Assembly: GCF_030272615.1 (NCBI RefSeq)
Contig: NC_081405.1
Span: forward strand, 577,082,752 to 577,146,751
Source: Cryptomeria japonica
Lineage: Eukaryota; Streptophyta; Pinopsida; Cupressales; Cupressaceae
Length of the DNA stretch: 64,000 nt
Direction: 5' to 3'
The notes under the pieces: model-generated
The model's database searches: none
What the model was told of the DNA's origin: nothing
What the model saw: the letters and a program-made list of their open reading frames with translations, nothing else
Position numbers and translations under genes: made by a program
Shown: in pieces, positions 11,830 to 24,020 of the stretch
Layout: each line of letters opens with the position of its first letter
Numbering within the stretch: the stretch's first letter is position 1

Positions 11830-14772
11830 CTAATAGAAAATTTTTGTGACAAAGGGGATGAACTCCTCTTCTTCGTGTTGTTTGGGGGTTGGTGGTTCAA
11901 ATCAAGCTATGTTATAAGTGATGCAAATTTCCAGGAAGAAAGATGGATTGATCTATCCTCCATGATTTAAGCGTTGACTGAATGCTAATTTTTGGCAAAA
12001 GGCTCTACTTCTCAATGTCTCTTTGTCAAATTTGTTTGACTTATCTTGAAGATATAAGCGCATATGACAGAGAAATGTGTGAGGATATTTGAAGAGTTGG
12101 CGATTGATGTAGAGAAATATATTTCTTTTAGCAAGTTTCTGGGAACTAGATTGTTGTTTCTTCAACTTAGTGTTGTGATGAAGACTTTTTCTTCTCAAAA
12201 TATGAGTGGTCATACACAGGTGATCAATGGTTTCCTTTGATTTGGTTGGATTATGATACTTGGTTTGAAAACTTAAGCCTACTCTATCAAATGAAGGTTT
12301 AGATGCCCCCTCATGACAAAGCGCATCAAATGATATGGAATAACAGTTTCCTGATATGGAAACTTGATTTGACAACTTAGGTTTAAACTAGGTATGCTTT
12401 GATGATGGATTTCATTTAATTGGTGGGCCTTTTGATCAGTGTGATGAGATTACCCGATTTTGATAGGAGAAAGTGTTATCCTTAGCTAGTTTTAGATCTT
12501 GACAACTGTTGTTCTAATAATGACTTGTTTGATTGTTTGATTGTTCAGAATAGTTTCTGATGTTTTGACTCAAGTTTTTGCCTGATGAGGTCGACTGAAG
12601 ATCCAAAAAGGGTGTTTGAAACTGATGTTAAAAATTTTCAAGAATGTTCAATTTTGCTCTCTATTTTTCATAGTTTTAACTATGCTCTAAGACAGAGACT
12701 GGTTGCACTAAAGTTTAACTAAGATGCGTTGTTTAAAACCATCAATGCGCTAAGCTTCCTATGCTATGCGCTAAACTAGAGTTTTGACTTCTGCTATGTC
12801 AGGAATGGTTATGAGGTAATCTATCCTGAATATGTGCCAAAGTTTAGACTCAAAGCACTACAGTTTGCCCCCAATTCGCTAGGCTGATGTTTCAATGCGC
12901 TAATATGTCCTTAAGAAGCGTTAATGTTTAGTTACCAAATGTTCAAACTGTTATGCGCTATTTTGAGGATGAATACGCTACGTTGTAGCTTTGATGTGCT
13001 AAAGTTTTCTTCATATGTGCTAGGATGTTGCTCCTACGCGCTAAACTGGTCTGGTTTGTTTTTCTGGAAATTTTAACACTTTTTCCAACTTTGAAGGATG
13101 ATTTTCTGAAGTATAAAATGCAAACACGACATGAAAAAGACAACCTTTTTTTCCTATTCTAAACAAAGAGTGTGTGTTCTATGAGGATGTGTTCAAATCC
13201 CCAATGTTTTCACAGGTTTGGATTCAAAAAATATAATTCAGACAAACTCTTTATTCAAAGGTCATCAACAATACCATAGCCCACTAGTCTCGATACTCCG
13301 TCAGCTCAAACAACCATGTCACCCCCTAGGGGGCACCCATTTTTTGGCCTATTGCTAGGAATTAACCCAAACTTTATTGCTTCACAATTGAGTAGATATC
13401 TTGAGAGATATATGGTGAGTAATCTTGGGGGAGTATTCTTCCCCACTCTTGCACTATGATATTGAAGTTGTCTGGATACTGACTCGGCTCAAGGTTTCTA
13501 TTTCTAAGGTTCGTAATCAAGCTTCATGTTCGCTCGTCAATGATAAACTCACTCGGGAGGCTTCCCAACCTTTAGAACAAAGGCTTTACATATCGTAAAG
13601 ATACTGGCAGAAGGCCAATCATTGCACAAAATCGTTGAAAGGCACTTTCGTCACCCTCCACTTTTGATTATAGTGGGTTGGAACACTTGGCGATAAAGTC
13701 ATTTCCCACTTAGGTCGCTCCTCTCTCACCGACCATTTAAATGGCACTCTAAGAGCAACTTAGGAGGGCAAGACTGCTAAAGGATTTAAAAGGCTTGAAG
13801 TAAAGAAATATTTTTAGACTGGTTTGGCTTTTTGGTCACCCAGTTAAGGGGAGAGAATATACCTTCCACTTTGGAGACAAGGCACACAAAGTTATTTTTA
13901 TCCTTCAAAGCAATGATTTGTTAACTTCTATTTGGAGATGTTGCTCCAAAAAGCTTGGTGTTCTTTGCAACTCTCAAATAAGTAATTTTCTAAGCTAACT
14001 AATGAAATCCTGGTCAACAAAACAGATTTTTCGTGATGGTCAACAAATTGAATTCGATAGGGAAAAGATTGTCCTCTTTTATTTTATCTAGAACTTGAAA
14101 ACAAGTGAGGTTCTTTACCTTATGCAATAAAAAGTAATGGATCCTTTTAGACACCGAAGGATGGTGGGGTTCTTTTTAAGACTTTGCATAAAATAAAGTT
14201 TTGTCTTGTTCTTTTTAAAACCCAAAAACAAAGTGTTTTTCTCTTCCTATGAAAGCAAGGTAAGGTTTTGTTTGTTTTTCTTTTTAAGTACTCCAAAAGA
14301 AAATGAGTTTAATTTAACTAATGGGGAAATGAAGAAAACTATAAATAACTAACTTAACCAAGTTAGAAATAAAAATTTAATCACAAGCCTAAACTTAGTA
14401 AAAGAAAAATCTTCCGATCCTACAAACAAACATTTTTCTTTTTGTGTCTTTCATGTGCTAATCTACAGATCATATACGCTAAAGAATAGAGCTGATGTGC
14501 TAGCAAAAAGCTCAAATGCACTACATTGTTATCTTAATGTGCTACACTGATGTTTTAAAGAGCCAAGACCTACAGGAAATAGTGGAAATGCTATGCGCTA
14601 AAGTTAAGTTGGTATGAGCTAAGGTATGGTATGCACGTGCTAAATAGTCAACAAGATGCATCAAAGAACAGACCAGATGCGCTATAGAATGGTATCCACA
14701 TGCTGATTCAAGTTTTCTGCGTACCTACAAAGTTAATCCTACATCCAAAATGATTTGATAAATAGGGTTATG
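11830..14772 (-). other. Tat element 5' leader with reiterated ATGYGCTA motifs
   Basis: This is untranslated sequence between primer-binding site and gag. On the plus strand the motif ATGCGCTA, or one-base variants of it, occurs about ten times in 12720-13045 and about ten times in 14450-14705. A perfect 12-bp palindrome CCCCCTAGGGGG sits at 13322-13333. An open stretch at 11953-12375 (minus) matches nothing I recognise and is left as leader. Confidence 0.65.
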
Positions 14773-14790
14773 CCCCATGATGGGCGCCAG
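14773..14790 (-). promoter_or_regulatory. Tat element primer-binding site
   Basis: On the minus strand CTGGCGCCCATCATGGGG follows the LTR end after a short TTT spacer. It begins with TGGCGCC, the expected complement of a tRNA 3' terminus, as in other Tat/Athila primer sites. The cognate tRNA was not determined. Confidence 0.7.
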
Positions 14791-14793
14791 AAA

Positions 14794-17152
14794 TGTATGT
14801 GGGAAAAGTGGTGCGATGAAACGAATATTTTGAATTCAAGACTAGTCCACACACCAATGGTACTCTTGGTGAAAGTTATGGAGTTATATGCAATAGCTCA
14901 ACTTCCCAAGGGATGTTCCATTGTTGTGTATCTCACAAGACCCCTCAAGCCAATGCCTTTTCTCTTAGATCACTGAGAAAAGCGACTTAGGGATGAGAAT
15001 CATGAGAATGAGGGATGTTTGATCAATCTAACATGAATACAATCCTAAATGTGCATGATATTAACAAATAAGAATTAAACTAGCATGTATATGATGATAA
15101 GATGAAAGGATTAGTAAAAGAACTATCCTAACATGATACACTAGCTTGATATGATTATTGTGATAAAGAGATATACTTCTAAAATGCTTATTAGATTATT
15201 TCTATTCAAAGAGAGACTAAAATACTTGATAAAAATGGGTATAGACTAGATGCATAAAACTTGGATCCTTGGATGATAGAAGAATGGCTCTATTTATAGG
15301 GAAAATAGTGCAAGGAAAGGTCAAGATTGGATGATCCCATCAAGGGTCAGGATTGAAAGTTATCAATCCATGTTTACAGTTCTCACTAATGAAATGGTGA
15401 TAATTGTCAACATAAGACTGCTTGAGAGGAGATGTAAGAAGCATTAAATGCTTGAGAAGAACTCATTGTTACCTTAGGAGGTAAGGGTTAAGGTTAGGTT
15501 AAGATTATCCATTGGATAAAGCGTATATCCAAAGGATAAACTCTTGTGCAAGAGCTAAAGGGATAACCATGGTCAAAGCAATGAATGCTTGATGAGACCA
15601 TTAGGTTAGATGAGCGTTGAGTTAGAGAGAAAGTCTCTAATCATGTAAGAGGGTTGAGTTAACCATTAATGGTTTGGAAGACTTTCAAGGTTAACTTGTT
15701 GAAGAGATAAAGCCTTTAATGGTTTCCAAAGACTTTGAGGGTTTGAGAAGTCACTTCACTTTGCTTAGGGATGTGACAATATTTAGTAGATGGGTTAGGC
15801 TAATTTAGAAGGGATTAGAAGAATCTAGAAGGGGGTTTAGAGAGGCAAGTAGGAGATGTAGGAAAATGCAAGATGATGAGGGGTAATTTTAATTAAAATA
15901 AATTGCTATATTTCAACAAAATAGATGCAAGTGGGGGATTTAAATAAATTAGATTTATTTATTTGAAGTGAACAATTTAATTAAATCTAAATTTAATTAA
16001 AAAGAGTAGAAGGGGGATTTTAATTAAATAAAGTGATTTATTCAATTAAATGATATGAAAGGCCTAAGTGAATTTAATTAAATAAATTGAATAACTTATT
16101 TAATCAAATAGATGAATGTGAATGCTTTAATTAAATTAAATGTAATTAAATAGAGGAATGAGAATAAAATGACTATTAAATATTCACTTAGGAAAGTGGT
16201 CATTTTTATACGTCTACATATATAATAAGAGAAAAGGGGAGGGGAATCACCAAATTCAAAAGGAAGGTTTAAATTGTAAAGGGGTTGTTCTCTTGGGATA
16301 TATTTATATCTATATATTTACTTACACAAGGGGTATGTAAATAAATACATATATCTATATATAGTTGATATAGAATTTAAATTGATTAAAGGATATGTAT
16401 TTTATAAATCATTTTTGGGGAAAGATATATTAATGTATATATATATATATATATATATATAATCACAAACATTTATAAATGGATAAGTTGAAAGCTTATA
16501 CCCCATTTACATATATTTTAATTAGCTATTTAATGAGGGAGGGTCAATAATGTCGGCAAGTAAATAGATTAGATGATTAAATTAATATTAATATAATGGA
16601 TTCATATTAATATTAATATGGTAATTTGGAGATCTACAATTAAATAACATAATTAATGTCAATATCATATGGGCATTAGTTGAGTTATTTTAATTAACTC
16701 TAGACGAAAATGGGATTAAATAGTTATTATAAGGGTTTCGAGTATAATCCTTTGGAAAATTATATTAAAGTGATCTGAGCGATTTCAATCTCTTAGCGAA
16801 AATTCAATAAGCAATTTAATAAATTAAGATGAAACATAAATGTCATCACTTGGGATAGTATCATTAATTAATTAATTTTAAAGAACTAATCCCTAATGAG
16901 TAATATTAGTGGAATGGCGTAGGGGGTTAAATTTTACCCCACTGAGCTAACATACATAGACATTACCCCTCTAGATTTGATTTAATAAAACATTCTAACT
17001 CATTCTCTTGAAGATCATTATAAATTGATACTTAAGAAATTGAGTTAGTGAGACTAAGTGAGCAACCGCATCTTCACATTACGTAAACACAAGTAATTAA
17101 GCCTTTTTTTTTTCAAATTGTTGTGTTTTTTTCCTAATGTTTGGGCATGACA
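14794..17152 (-). repeat. 5' LTR of the Tat element (2359 bp)
   Basis: On the minus strand it starts TGTCATGCCC at 17152 and ends CCACATACA at 14794, next to the primer-binding site. It is very AT-rich, with many TTTAATTAAATAAA phrases (15880-16150) and a (TA)n run at 16435-16460. Terminal TG/CA and position define it; no second copy is available in the window for confirmation. The flanking five bases on its right are GAAAC, a candidate target duplication that cannot be paired here. Confidence 0.7.
16435..16460. repeat. (TA)n microsatellite inside the LTR
   Basis: Pure alternating TA within the AT-rich body of the LTR. Confidence 0.9.
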
Positions 17153-18966
17153 GAAACCCTTATGTGAGCCTTGGAGAGGTTAGTGTGTACTTGAATGTTT
17201 GAAGAGATCTTGGATGTGTAAAAGGATCATGTTATAGTGGTATAGGAGGGAATTGTATGTATTTTCATTAAATATTTCATTATGTGTTTCACATGACCGA
17301 CTCAAATTATGAGTTGTATGAACAATAGAATAATGTACTTGCATTTGACATATCTGATAGACTTTTAATAAATAGGATGTGTAAATGAAGAACGTGTTTG
17401 ATGTGCGTACATAACAATATATTAGTTAATTGATAGTTTCATTTTCCTTCTTCTCCTCATATTTTGACATTCAATGAATGGTCATAGTTAATGATGTATT
17501 TTTTTATCAATTAAGAGTAGTGAGTGTTTTCATTAAGGGGTTAGTTTGTAAGGAATGATTATTTTTATTAATCTAATCTAGATATTAGGACATTAGTGCC
17601 ATATTTAATATAAGGAAATATCACGATAAGAAAATTTTCATTCTTCTATATCGGTAGTGAAATGAAAAATAGTACACTAAAGATGATAGGCATATAGGGA
17701 TAAATTTAATTGTACTTGTGTAATCTTTCTAGTTTGTGTGCATATGTATGAATGGATTGAATATAAAAATTCTCTCCCTCTTCTCTCTATCTAGTTATGA
17801 AGATTCAAAGAAATGCTACTAAATGATGTATTTGAAATTAAATAGAAATATTTAATTGTTTGTTAACGAATATTATGAGGCATATATTGAGGAATGTTTG
17901 TTTCATTTTGCATTGTAGACTAAAGTATTTTGTTCTCTCTATTAGGACATCATGTCAAGTAAGTAAGTTAATGGAATACTTTTGCATATACTTTATAGGT
18001 AGTCCATATGGTTTAGGTGCTTGATAGATCATGATGGGAAACAAGTATTGCTTAGGATAATCATATCACTACATGTAGAATGTGCATAGAGAATAGGAAA
18101 TTATTCTTTTGTGGTTCCATTTTATGTTGAAAAATAGAAGCCTTAGCTTCACAAAACTTTTGCGTAATTGTTAAGAACTATAAGAATGTTGTGATTGGTC
18201 AGTGAAAATATAGAAATGATGCTACTTCCTTACCTTTTTTTGAATTGGGAATTCTAGTAAAATGGATAAATGATTATGCTGGGAAGGTGATACTTGTGAT
18301 AGAGATAGATTAAAGCACAAAATTGTGTCATGTTTTAGGACAACTATCAGCACAATTTAATCTAATTAATTCTAAATAAAAATTAATTGTAGTCACACGT
18401 ATAGTCTTTAAAGATTCATTATGGCTATCATATATATGAGCCACAACCTTTCCAATTAGAATTGTCTACTAAATATTTTATGCCGCTTTGGGTCTAACTA
18501 CCATAATTTATTTATTTTTTGAAAAAATTGATGTTTCAACAACTCCTACTATTATAAATTTTTTTTTTTTTTGAAATGCAAAAATACCCTTTTATAGATC
18601 TATAAGTGAATTTTCTGAAATATATCTTTTAATATTTCAATTATTTTTTATATTTTATATATTTTTTTATTGAAAGTACGTCATCAACACTAAAATATAA
18701 GGTCGATTATTTTGTAAAGGAAAAATACTAAATTTTATTTAAAATTTTTGGAAAAAATAAAAGCATTAGAGAAAAGAGTCTATGTCAAGAGGATATAATT
18801 TTTTTTTATAGTTTAGATAAATAATTAAAAAAAAAGGCGACTTTAAATGGAAAGAGTTATATCTTAGTAAACATAAATTTTCAAATTTATTGAAAAATAT
18901 ATATACTTAAAAAATAGTTAAAAATATATTTTTGCACTAAAGTTCCAAGTTATCGATAATTTTTTG
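17153..18966. other. AT-rich flank, no gene seen
   Basis: No frame over 60 codons and no domain, RNA gene or element boundary that I can support. It is likely old intergenic sequence into which the Tat element and the next retroposon inserted. Confidence 0.5.
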
Positions 18967-20518
18967 TTGAATTACTACATTATTTTTTATTAGGATAAAA
19001 CTAGTTTTGAAGGGGCCTCGAAACCTTTACAATCAGTGAAATGCCCTCAAATAATGCACTAGACTACCCAACAGTGAACAACATTTTAGAAAGGAATTGA
19101 AAGCTTCTGGACTTATGGGCATCTAGAACCCAACACCCAAAGACTACATAAAGTATAAATAAAAATACAGAGCATCCACAACCAATCAGACACCAACCAT
19201 ACATCAAGAGTGAAACATTACAAAATGGGATAGCCCAAGAAGATGGTCTAAGTCAGCAAATAATAGACCTCAACAAACCAAGAATGAGGGGTTTTCCAGG
19301 CACCCTCAACCAAAAAGAAGGGTTTTCCCCATGCTCCCATAACTTGTAATACAAATTGTAGGCCACAAAAAGCCATGAAGGCAAAAAGTAACCAGAAACA
19401 AACATCAACCAAATCTAGAATGTGTAGGGACACGAGGTTTTAAGAAGGCTCCCTTAACCTCAAACTTGAGGAAGAACAATACTGAGAAAATCATACCCTC
19501 CATCCTCTCCACCTCAATTGGAGAATAAGGAAGGAAAATAGCATGAAGGCAAGTCTTTACTCCCAGACAGTCAAGAGACAACACATCATCAGCTTCCCTA
19601 CAACATTTTATGGTCCCAACCATAGCATCCACCTTCACCTCAATAGAAGATAGGTCGTCTCCAACAACATCCATCTTCAACTCTAAAGAAGATAGGGCCA
19701 CCTCTATAGGAAAATCTAGATAAAACCAAAGATGCTAAGGAAAAAACCAATAAAAAAATGAGAAGCCAACCGAAGGGCCAATGGGGATAGAAATATTCAA
19801 AACTACCCAAAGAGAGGGTGCACCAAACAACACCTAGGAGACCACAATGACGGGCTCCAAGAAAATAAGTTGAGGAGGATAAACCATATTAAATAAAAGG
19901 TTACCATCCCCCATGAAGCACATCAGGCCTCAAATCCTCAAAAACTAAAGACCTCCTTCCAAAAAATAGGGCCACAGAACCGGTTCGATAGTATCTCGCA
20001 AAATGACAGAAGCAACAAAAGAAACCCAAAACATAGCCCACCTACTCTGTCCATGAACCAAACCTACCATATGGAAGAAAAATAGACCAAAAAAGGGCAT
20101 CTCCGCAAAGGGAAAGCCTCCAAAAGAAGCCCCAGTTGAGGAAAGAATAACCACCCTAAACACAAAAGGGAGATAGGAAAAAGAGCACCCGCCAGCGATG
20201 GAAAAAATAGTGAAGAGAAAGGGAAAGGGGAAGACCTCAGCACATCCCCCACAAGCCCATCAGAAATTATAGCAACCCCTTCACCATCAAAATCCCTATG
20301 TCCTATCGCAAGGTGCCCCCACCCAAACACTCTGATCGTAGAGCGACCAGATTGTAGAGTGCAGCCCAGCATCCAAGTGGAGCCCAAGGGAAATGATAAA
20401 ACCATCATCATCATCGTCTGCTTCATCATCTCTGCCATTAGAACCTCCTAAAACCCTCGCTCGTACCTCACCTCCTTGCTCTGCTCATTTAAATTTTAGT
20501 AATTTGAATTACTACATT
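18967..20518 (-). mobile_element. Motif-rich non-LTR retroposon, copy 1, with 15-bp target duplication
   Basis: The perfect direct repeat TTGAATTACTACATT occurs at 18967-18981 and 20504-20518 and brackets a 1522-bp unit. On the minus strand the unit ends in a TTTATCCTAATAAAAAAT tail, as expected for target-primed retroposition. Long open stretches on the minus strand (19405-19701, 20064-20438) encode nothing I know. They contain SIEVKVD- and PIEVERM-type phrases that recur in the sister copies. Short units of the form GGTTTT...GGCnCCC...AACC occur at about 19289, 19320 and 19434. Family identity is unknown; its 3' end resembles that of the LINE at 24000-27370. Confidence 0.75.
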
Positions 20519-20895
20519 GTTAATTATAAAATCTAAATAAATTAAATAAAAAAGATTGAGAAAGTGATATAAGTTAATGGAATAAGAGATAATTTTGCAA
20601 GGACAAGTATTTTAATAATTAAATAATAATATTGCATAAGAAATACAAAATATTATCATTTGCATTAAACTTGTCACAGTTTGAATAAAGAAAATCTTAA
20701 TTAAAAATGTATACAATAAAATGATATTAAATAAATGTAATGTAAGTAGTTTAGCTGAATAAGTGATGCGTGGTAAACCATTTTTTATGTTTTTCTATGT
20801 TGGTTTATCTTTTCAATCTCGCACTAAGTTGCATTTGTTCACTTGTTTGAGAAACTATGTTTAACAAAAATTAGTACAAAATAAAGATATTATAT
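20519..20895. other. AT-rich spacer between two retroposons
   Basis: Nothing recognisable; mostly A/T-rich sequence. Confidence 0.5.
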
Positions 20896-22740
20896 TTTTT
20901 ATTAATGATAAATAGGTTTTGAGGGGACTAAAACCCCATACAATAGGTTTTGAAGGGACCCGAAACCCTTAGATTTTACCAGGATTTGGAACCCAAAAAA
21001 CAACGTTGCCTAAAGGAATAATCATCAAAAAACCACTAGACCAACCACAAGCAAGACTAAAAAAGACTAGCCTCTAAAACAAACATAAGAGTTTTACTAA
21101 GGATCCCTTAACCTTCGACTGACAACATGGGTTTTCCAAGCACCCATAACCTTCAAAGACACTAGACTACAATAGGTAGCAATACATTCTGGATTAGGAC
21201 TCAGAGGGTTTTGAACAGCTCCCCTAACCAACAACCTAGGTTTTGAACTAGCCCCCAAAACCAACAGAGAAGGGTTTTCCTAGGATACCTTAACGTGCAA
21301 CATATATCTTAGGTTGCCAAAAACAAAACCTATCCTTAACCAAAAACCAAAACAACAAGTGGCCAGGCTGGGTCCTTGAAAACTACTAGCATCCAACCTG
21401 CTTGTGGGTTTTACAGCACTCCCACAACCTGAACTAGACATCAATAAAATAAATAAATTACAATAGCCAAGAGGGGGATTTTGAAAGGCTTCCTGAACCT
21501 TCATAATGGGTTTTAAAGTGTCTCCCATAACCAGCAGGAGGGCACCCGTCACCACCCAACATCTGATCAGCACTCTCCTTCCAGTATGACACCTGTCCAC
21601 CTCAATAAGAAAGGAAACCACCTCAATAGGAGCTGGAAGGAAAGAGGCCAAACATAGGGAAAATGAAGCAGATAACCCCAAAAGAAAGACCATCAGCCAA
21701 CAAATATTCACATGATGCTTTTCTGGAAAGAATTCTTTTGAAAAGGCTCCCAAAACCTTGAACAAAAATAGAGGCTAGTACCAAAATGACTCTATGATAA
21801 TAAGTTTCACCAAAGTCTCCACCTCTAAAGGAGAAGAGGGAAAGAAACCCATTAGCAAAGAGACAATCACAAGAGGAAATACAACCTCAAACAGAAAGGT
21901 ATCCAATACCCCAATCAAGAGCCACCCCACCAAACTCTACCACAACTCTTCCCCTCTATAGAAGAGTGGTCCACCTCAATAACACAGATAGAGACAAAAG
22001 GAAGAAAGACAACCAGGGAAACACCAGATAATCTCTTGAAAATAATAGATACATAAAAGAACTCACAATCTGCAAGAGAAAACTCAGAAATATCACACCA
22101 AAAAGATGCAAGGACCTCCCAGATAGAGTTTCCCAACCAGACCAGATCATTCCCAAAGGCCAAAACATAACCCGTGGGGAAAAAGGACTCCAGAAAAACA
22201 AAACCTCCACTTGAATCCCAAATATCATCCTCACACCAAGGCACAACCAAGAGAGCACAGACTACAGACAAAGCCACCATAGCCACCACCAAAACTTTCT
22301 TGCGAAGCAATATGACTAGCAAAAGAATCTCCACCTCACGGGCCGACCAGCTCCAGAAGAAAGCTCGACCTAGATCCAGATCCAAGCACTCGCATATCCA
22401 ATGACCACCATTGCCAACACAAAAAGGAAGAGTAGCATCGAGGTAAGGGCAAAGAGCCCCAACACCATCCAAACTCTCAGTCATGCCCACAATGCCCATA
22501 ACAGAAAGCACCGATGAGAAAAATATTCTACCATCAACCAACCATGGCAATGGGGAGCAGAGCCGAGACACATCCCTCCCAATGACCAGAGAAGACACCA
22601 AAGCATCCACAGCACTGGCAAAAAGGTTGACCTGCACCAAGACCCCAACCCTACCAGGATCAACCACCCCCCATCTCCATCATCTCCTTCCTCCACCACA
22701 TCTTATCCTCCATCGACTACCCTTGAAACCCTATCTCTAG
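20896..22740 (-). mobile_element. Motif-rich non-LTR retroposon, copy 2
   Basis: On the minus strand it ends with ...CCTATTTATCATTAATAAAAAAT, the same tail type as copy 1. About eleven copies of GGGTTTT-N5-GGCTCCC-N-AACC (plus-strand reading) lie between 20917 and 21765. A second phrase, CCACCTCWATAGGAG, recurs at about 21598, 21635, 21820 and 21970. Minus-strand open stretches 21280-21765 and 21915-22667 are hydrophobic and repeat PIEV- and IEVD-type phrases. They match no family I know. The 5' end is placed where G/C-rich sequence stops. No target duplication was found. Confidence 0.6.
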
Positions 22741-23983
22741 CGATGCTTCCCACTTCCCGCATCATCTCCATATCCATTTATGATGTAATGATGTGCACAT
22801 GTTCATTGTTATTTTATTATTTGAAATTTATTATTATTATGTTGTTATTTATTATTATAAATATTAGTATTATATTAGAAATAAAATTATTTTATAATCA
22901 AACTTTAATACTCTTAATTTGAATGAGAATAATTAAATTAATATTGTTAATTTATATTTTTTCATATTAAATATATGTTTATCTATTTATATGAATAAAA
23001 ATAAATAAAAAATTGTAATTTAAAAACTTAAAAGTTTCATATCTTAAATTTTTTTAAATTAAATAGCAATGTCTTGCATTCGTTGTATTTATTTTATATA
23101 TATTTTTTTTTTAAGACATAGCTTTTTCACTCAAAATAATAGAAAATAATATCTTAAAAAATATTCAATAAAAATCATTAACTGACATCAATTTCTTATC
23201 TCAAAAAACATAAAATTATACTATATATAAAACAATTTTCATCAAAGAGAATGAAAAATAGATTTTAATTATAGCACTTTAATAAAAATTAATAATATAA
23301 ATATTAAATGAAAAAATCTAGATTCCATAATTATCATATTTAAAATATATGTCAAAAAATAATTTTCTTTTAAACATTCTACGAAAGAAAAAAAAATCTA
23401 AAAAATAGTACAAAATCAAAATAAATAATTTTTTAATAAAAATATTTTAAATTTCAAATTTAAAGGATTCTTTTATTGTTTTTTTATTTTGATAGTCCCA
23501 AAACTAAAAAAATATATTGAGAATGAAATCAATTGGTCTCTATATTCCTTTCTACTATAGATGGAGGGGAGATTCATTCCTTTGTTCATCGCAAACATTT
23601 AAATGAATGTATGTCAAATATTTGTCTAGTATGCGATTTTATCAGGAACCAATAATAATTAATGGCATTTCAATTGGCAAACAAAAGATAATAAAGTGTA
23701 GAAGATCATTCAACTTTGAAAACATGTGATGGGCTAAGAAGTGGTATATATTAATTATGTGATCATTGTTTTAAAATGAACAAGAAAAAATAGAGTTCAA
23801 AAAATAATGTCCACTAAATTATAATAATCTTAGAAGATGGTAAACTATTAGACATGTCAAAATCAAAATTATACTAAAAGAAAAAGACAAGTGCTATTAA
23901 TACCATCCTTTTCAGGATAGGAAGCTTAGATATTTGTGAAAACTTTAGATTCAAAGATTTATATTGTAATTAATGATAAGAGT
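22741..23983. other. Very AT-rich intergenic sequence
   Basis: Long A/T runs with no supported coding or RNA feature. It ends at the target site of the LINE. Confidence 0.5.
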
Positions 23984-24020
23984 AACTAACACTTTTTTGA
24001 TAGCATTAATATATTAATTA

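Larger units (their letters stand above)
1150..17152 (-). mobile_element. Ty3/gypsy Tat-type LTR retrotransposon, degenerate
   Basis: Read on the minus strand, the order is 5' LTR (14794-17152), primer-binding site, a roughly 2.9-kb leader, gag, protease, RT, a first RNase H, a second archaeal-type RNase H, integrase and an antisense PMD frame. Dual RNase H, the protease phrase ending in a LGCPWIH-type motif and the FCGFHQNKGHQTNDC Cys/His motif in late gag all point to the Tat lineage. At least three frame changes and many stops make it non-autonomous. The left boundary is a guess: no LTR matching the right one is visible, so the 3' LTR is either deleted or outside the window. Confidence 0.8.

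Noticed and set aside
11953-12375. 140-codon minus-strand frame upstream of Tat gag
   Set aside because: No recognisable domain, separated from gag by a stop, and located where a noncoding leader is expected.
14755-14976. Plus-strand frame across the primer-binding site
   Set aside because: Spans the leader/LTR boundary of the opposite-strand element, so it cannot be a conserved gene.
22174-22740. Thr/Lys- and Pro/Leu-rich plus-strand frames
   Set aside because: Antisense to the retroposon sequence; composition only, no motif.
20877-22860. Target duplication for retroposon copy 2
   Set aside because: Only a 9-base A/T-rich match (TATTATATT) was found between the flanks, which is expected by chance.
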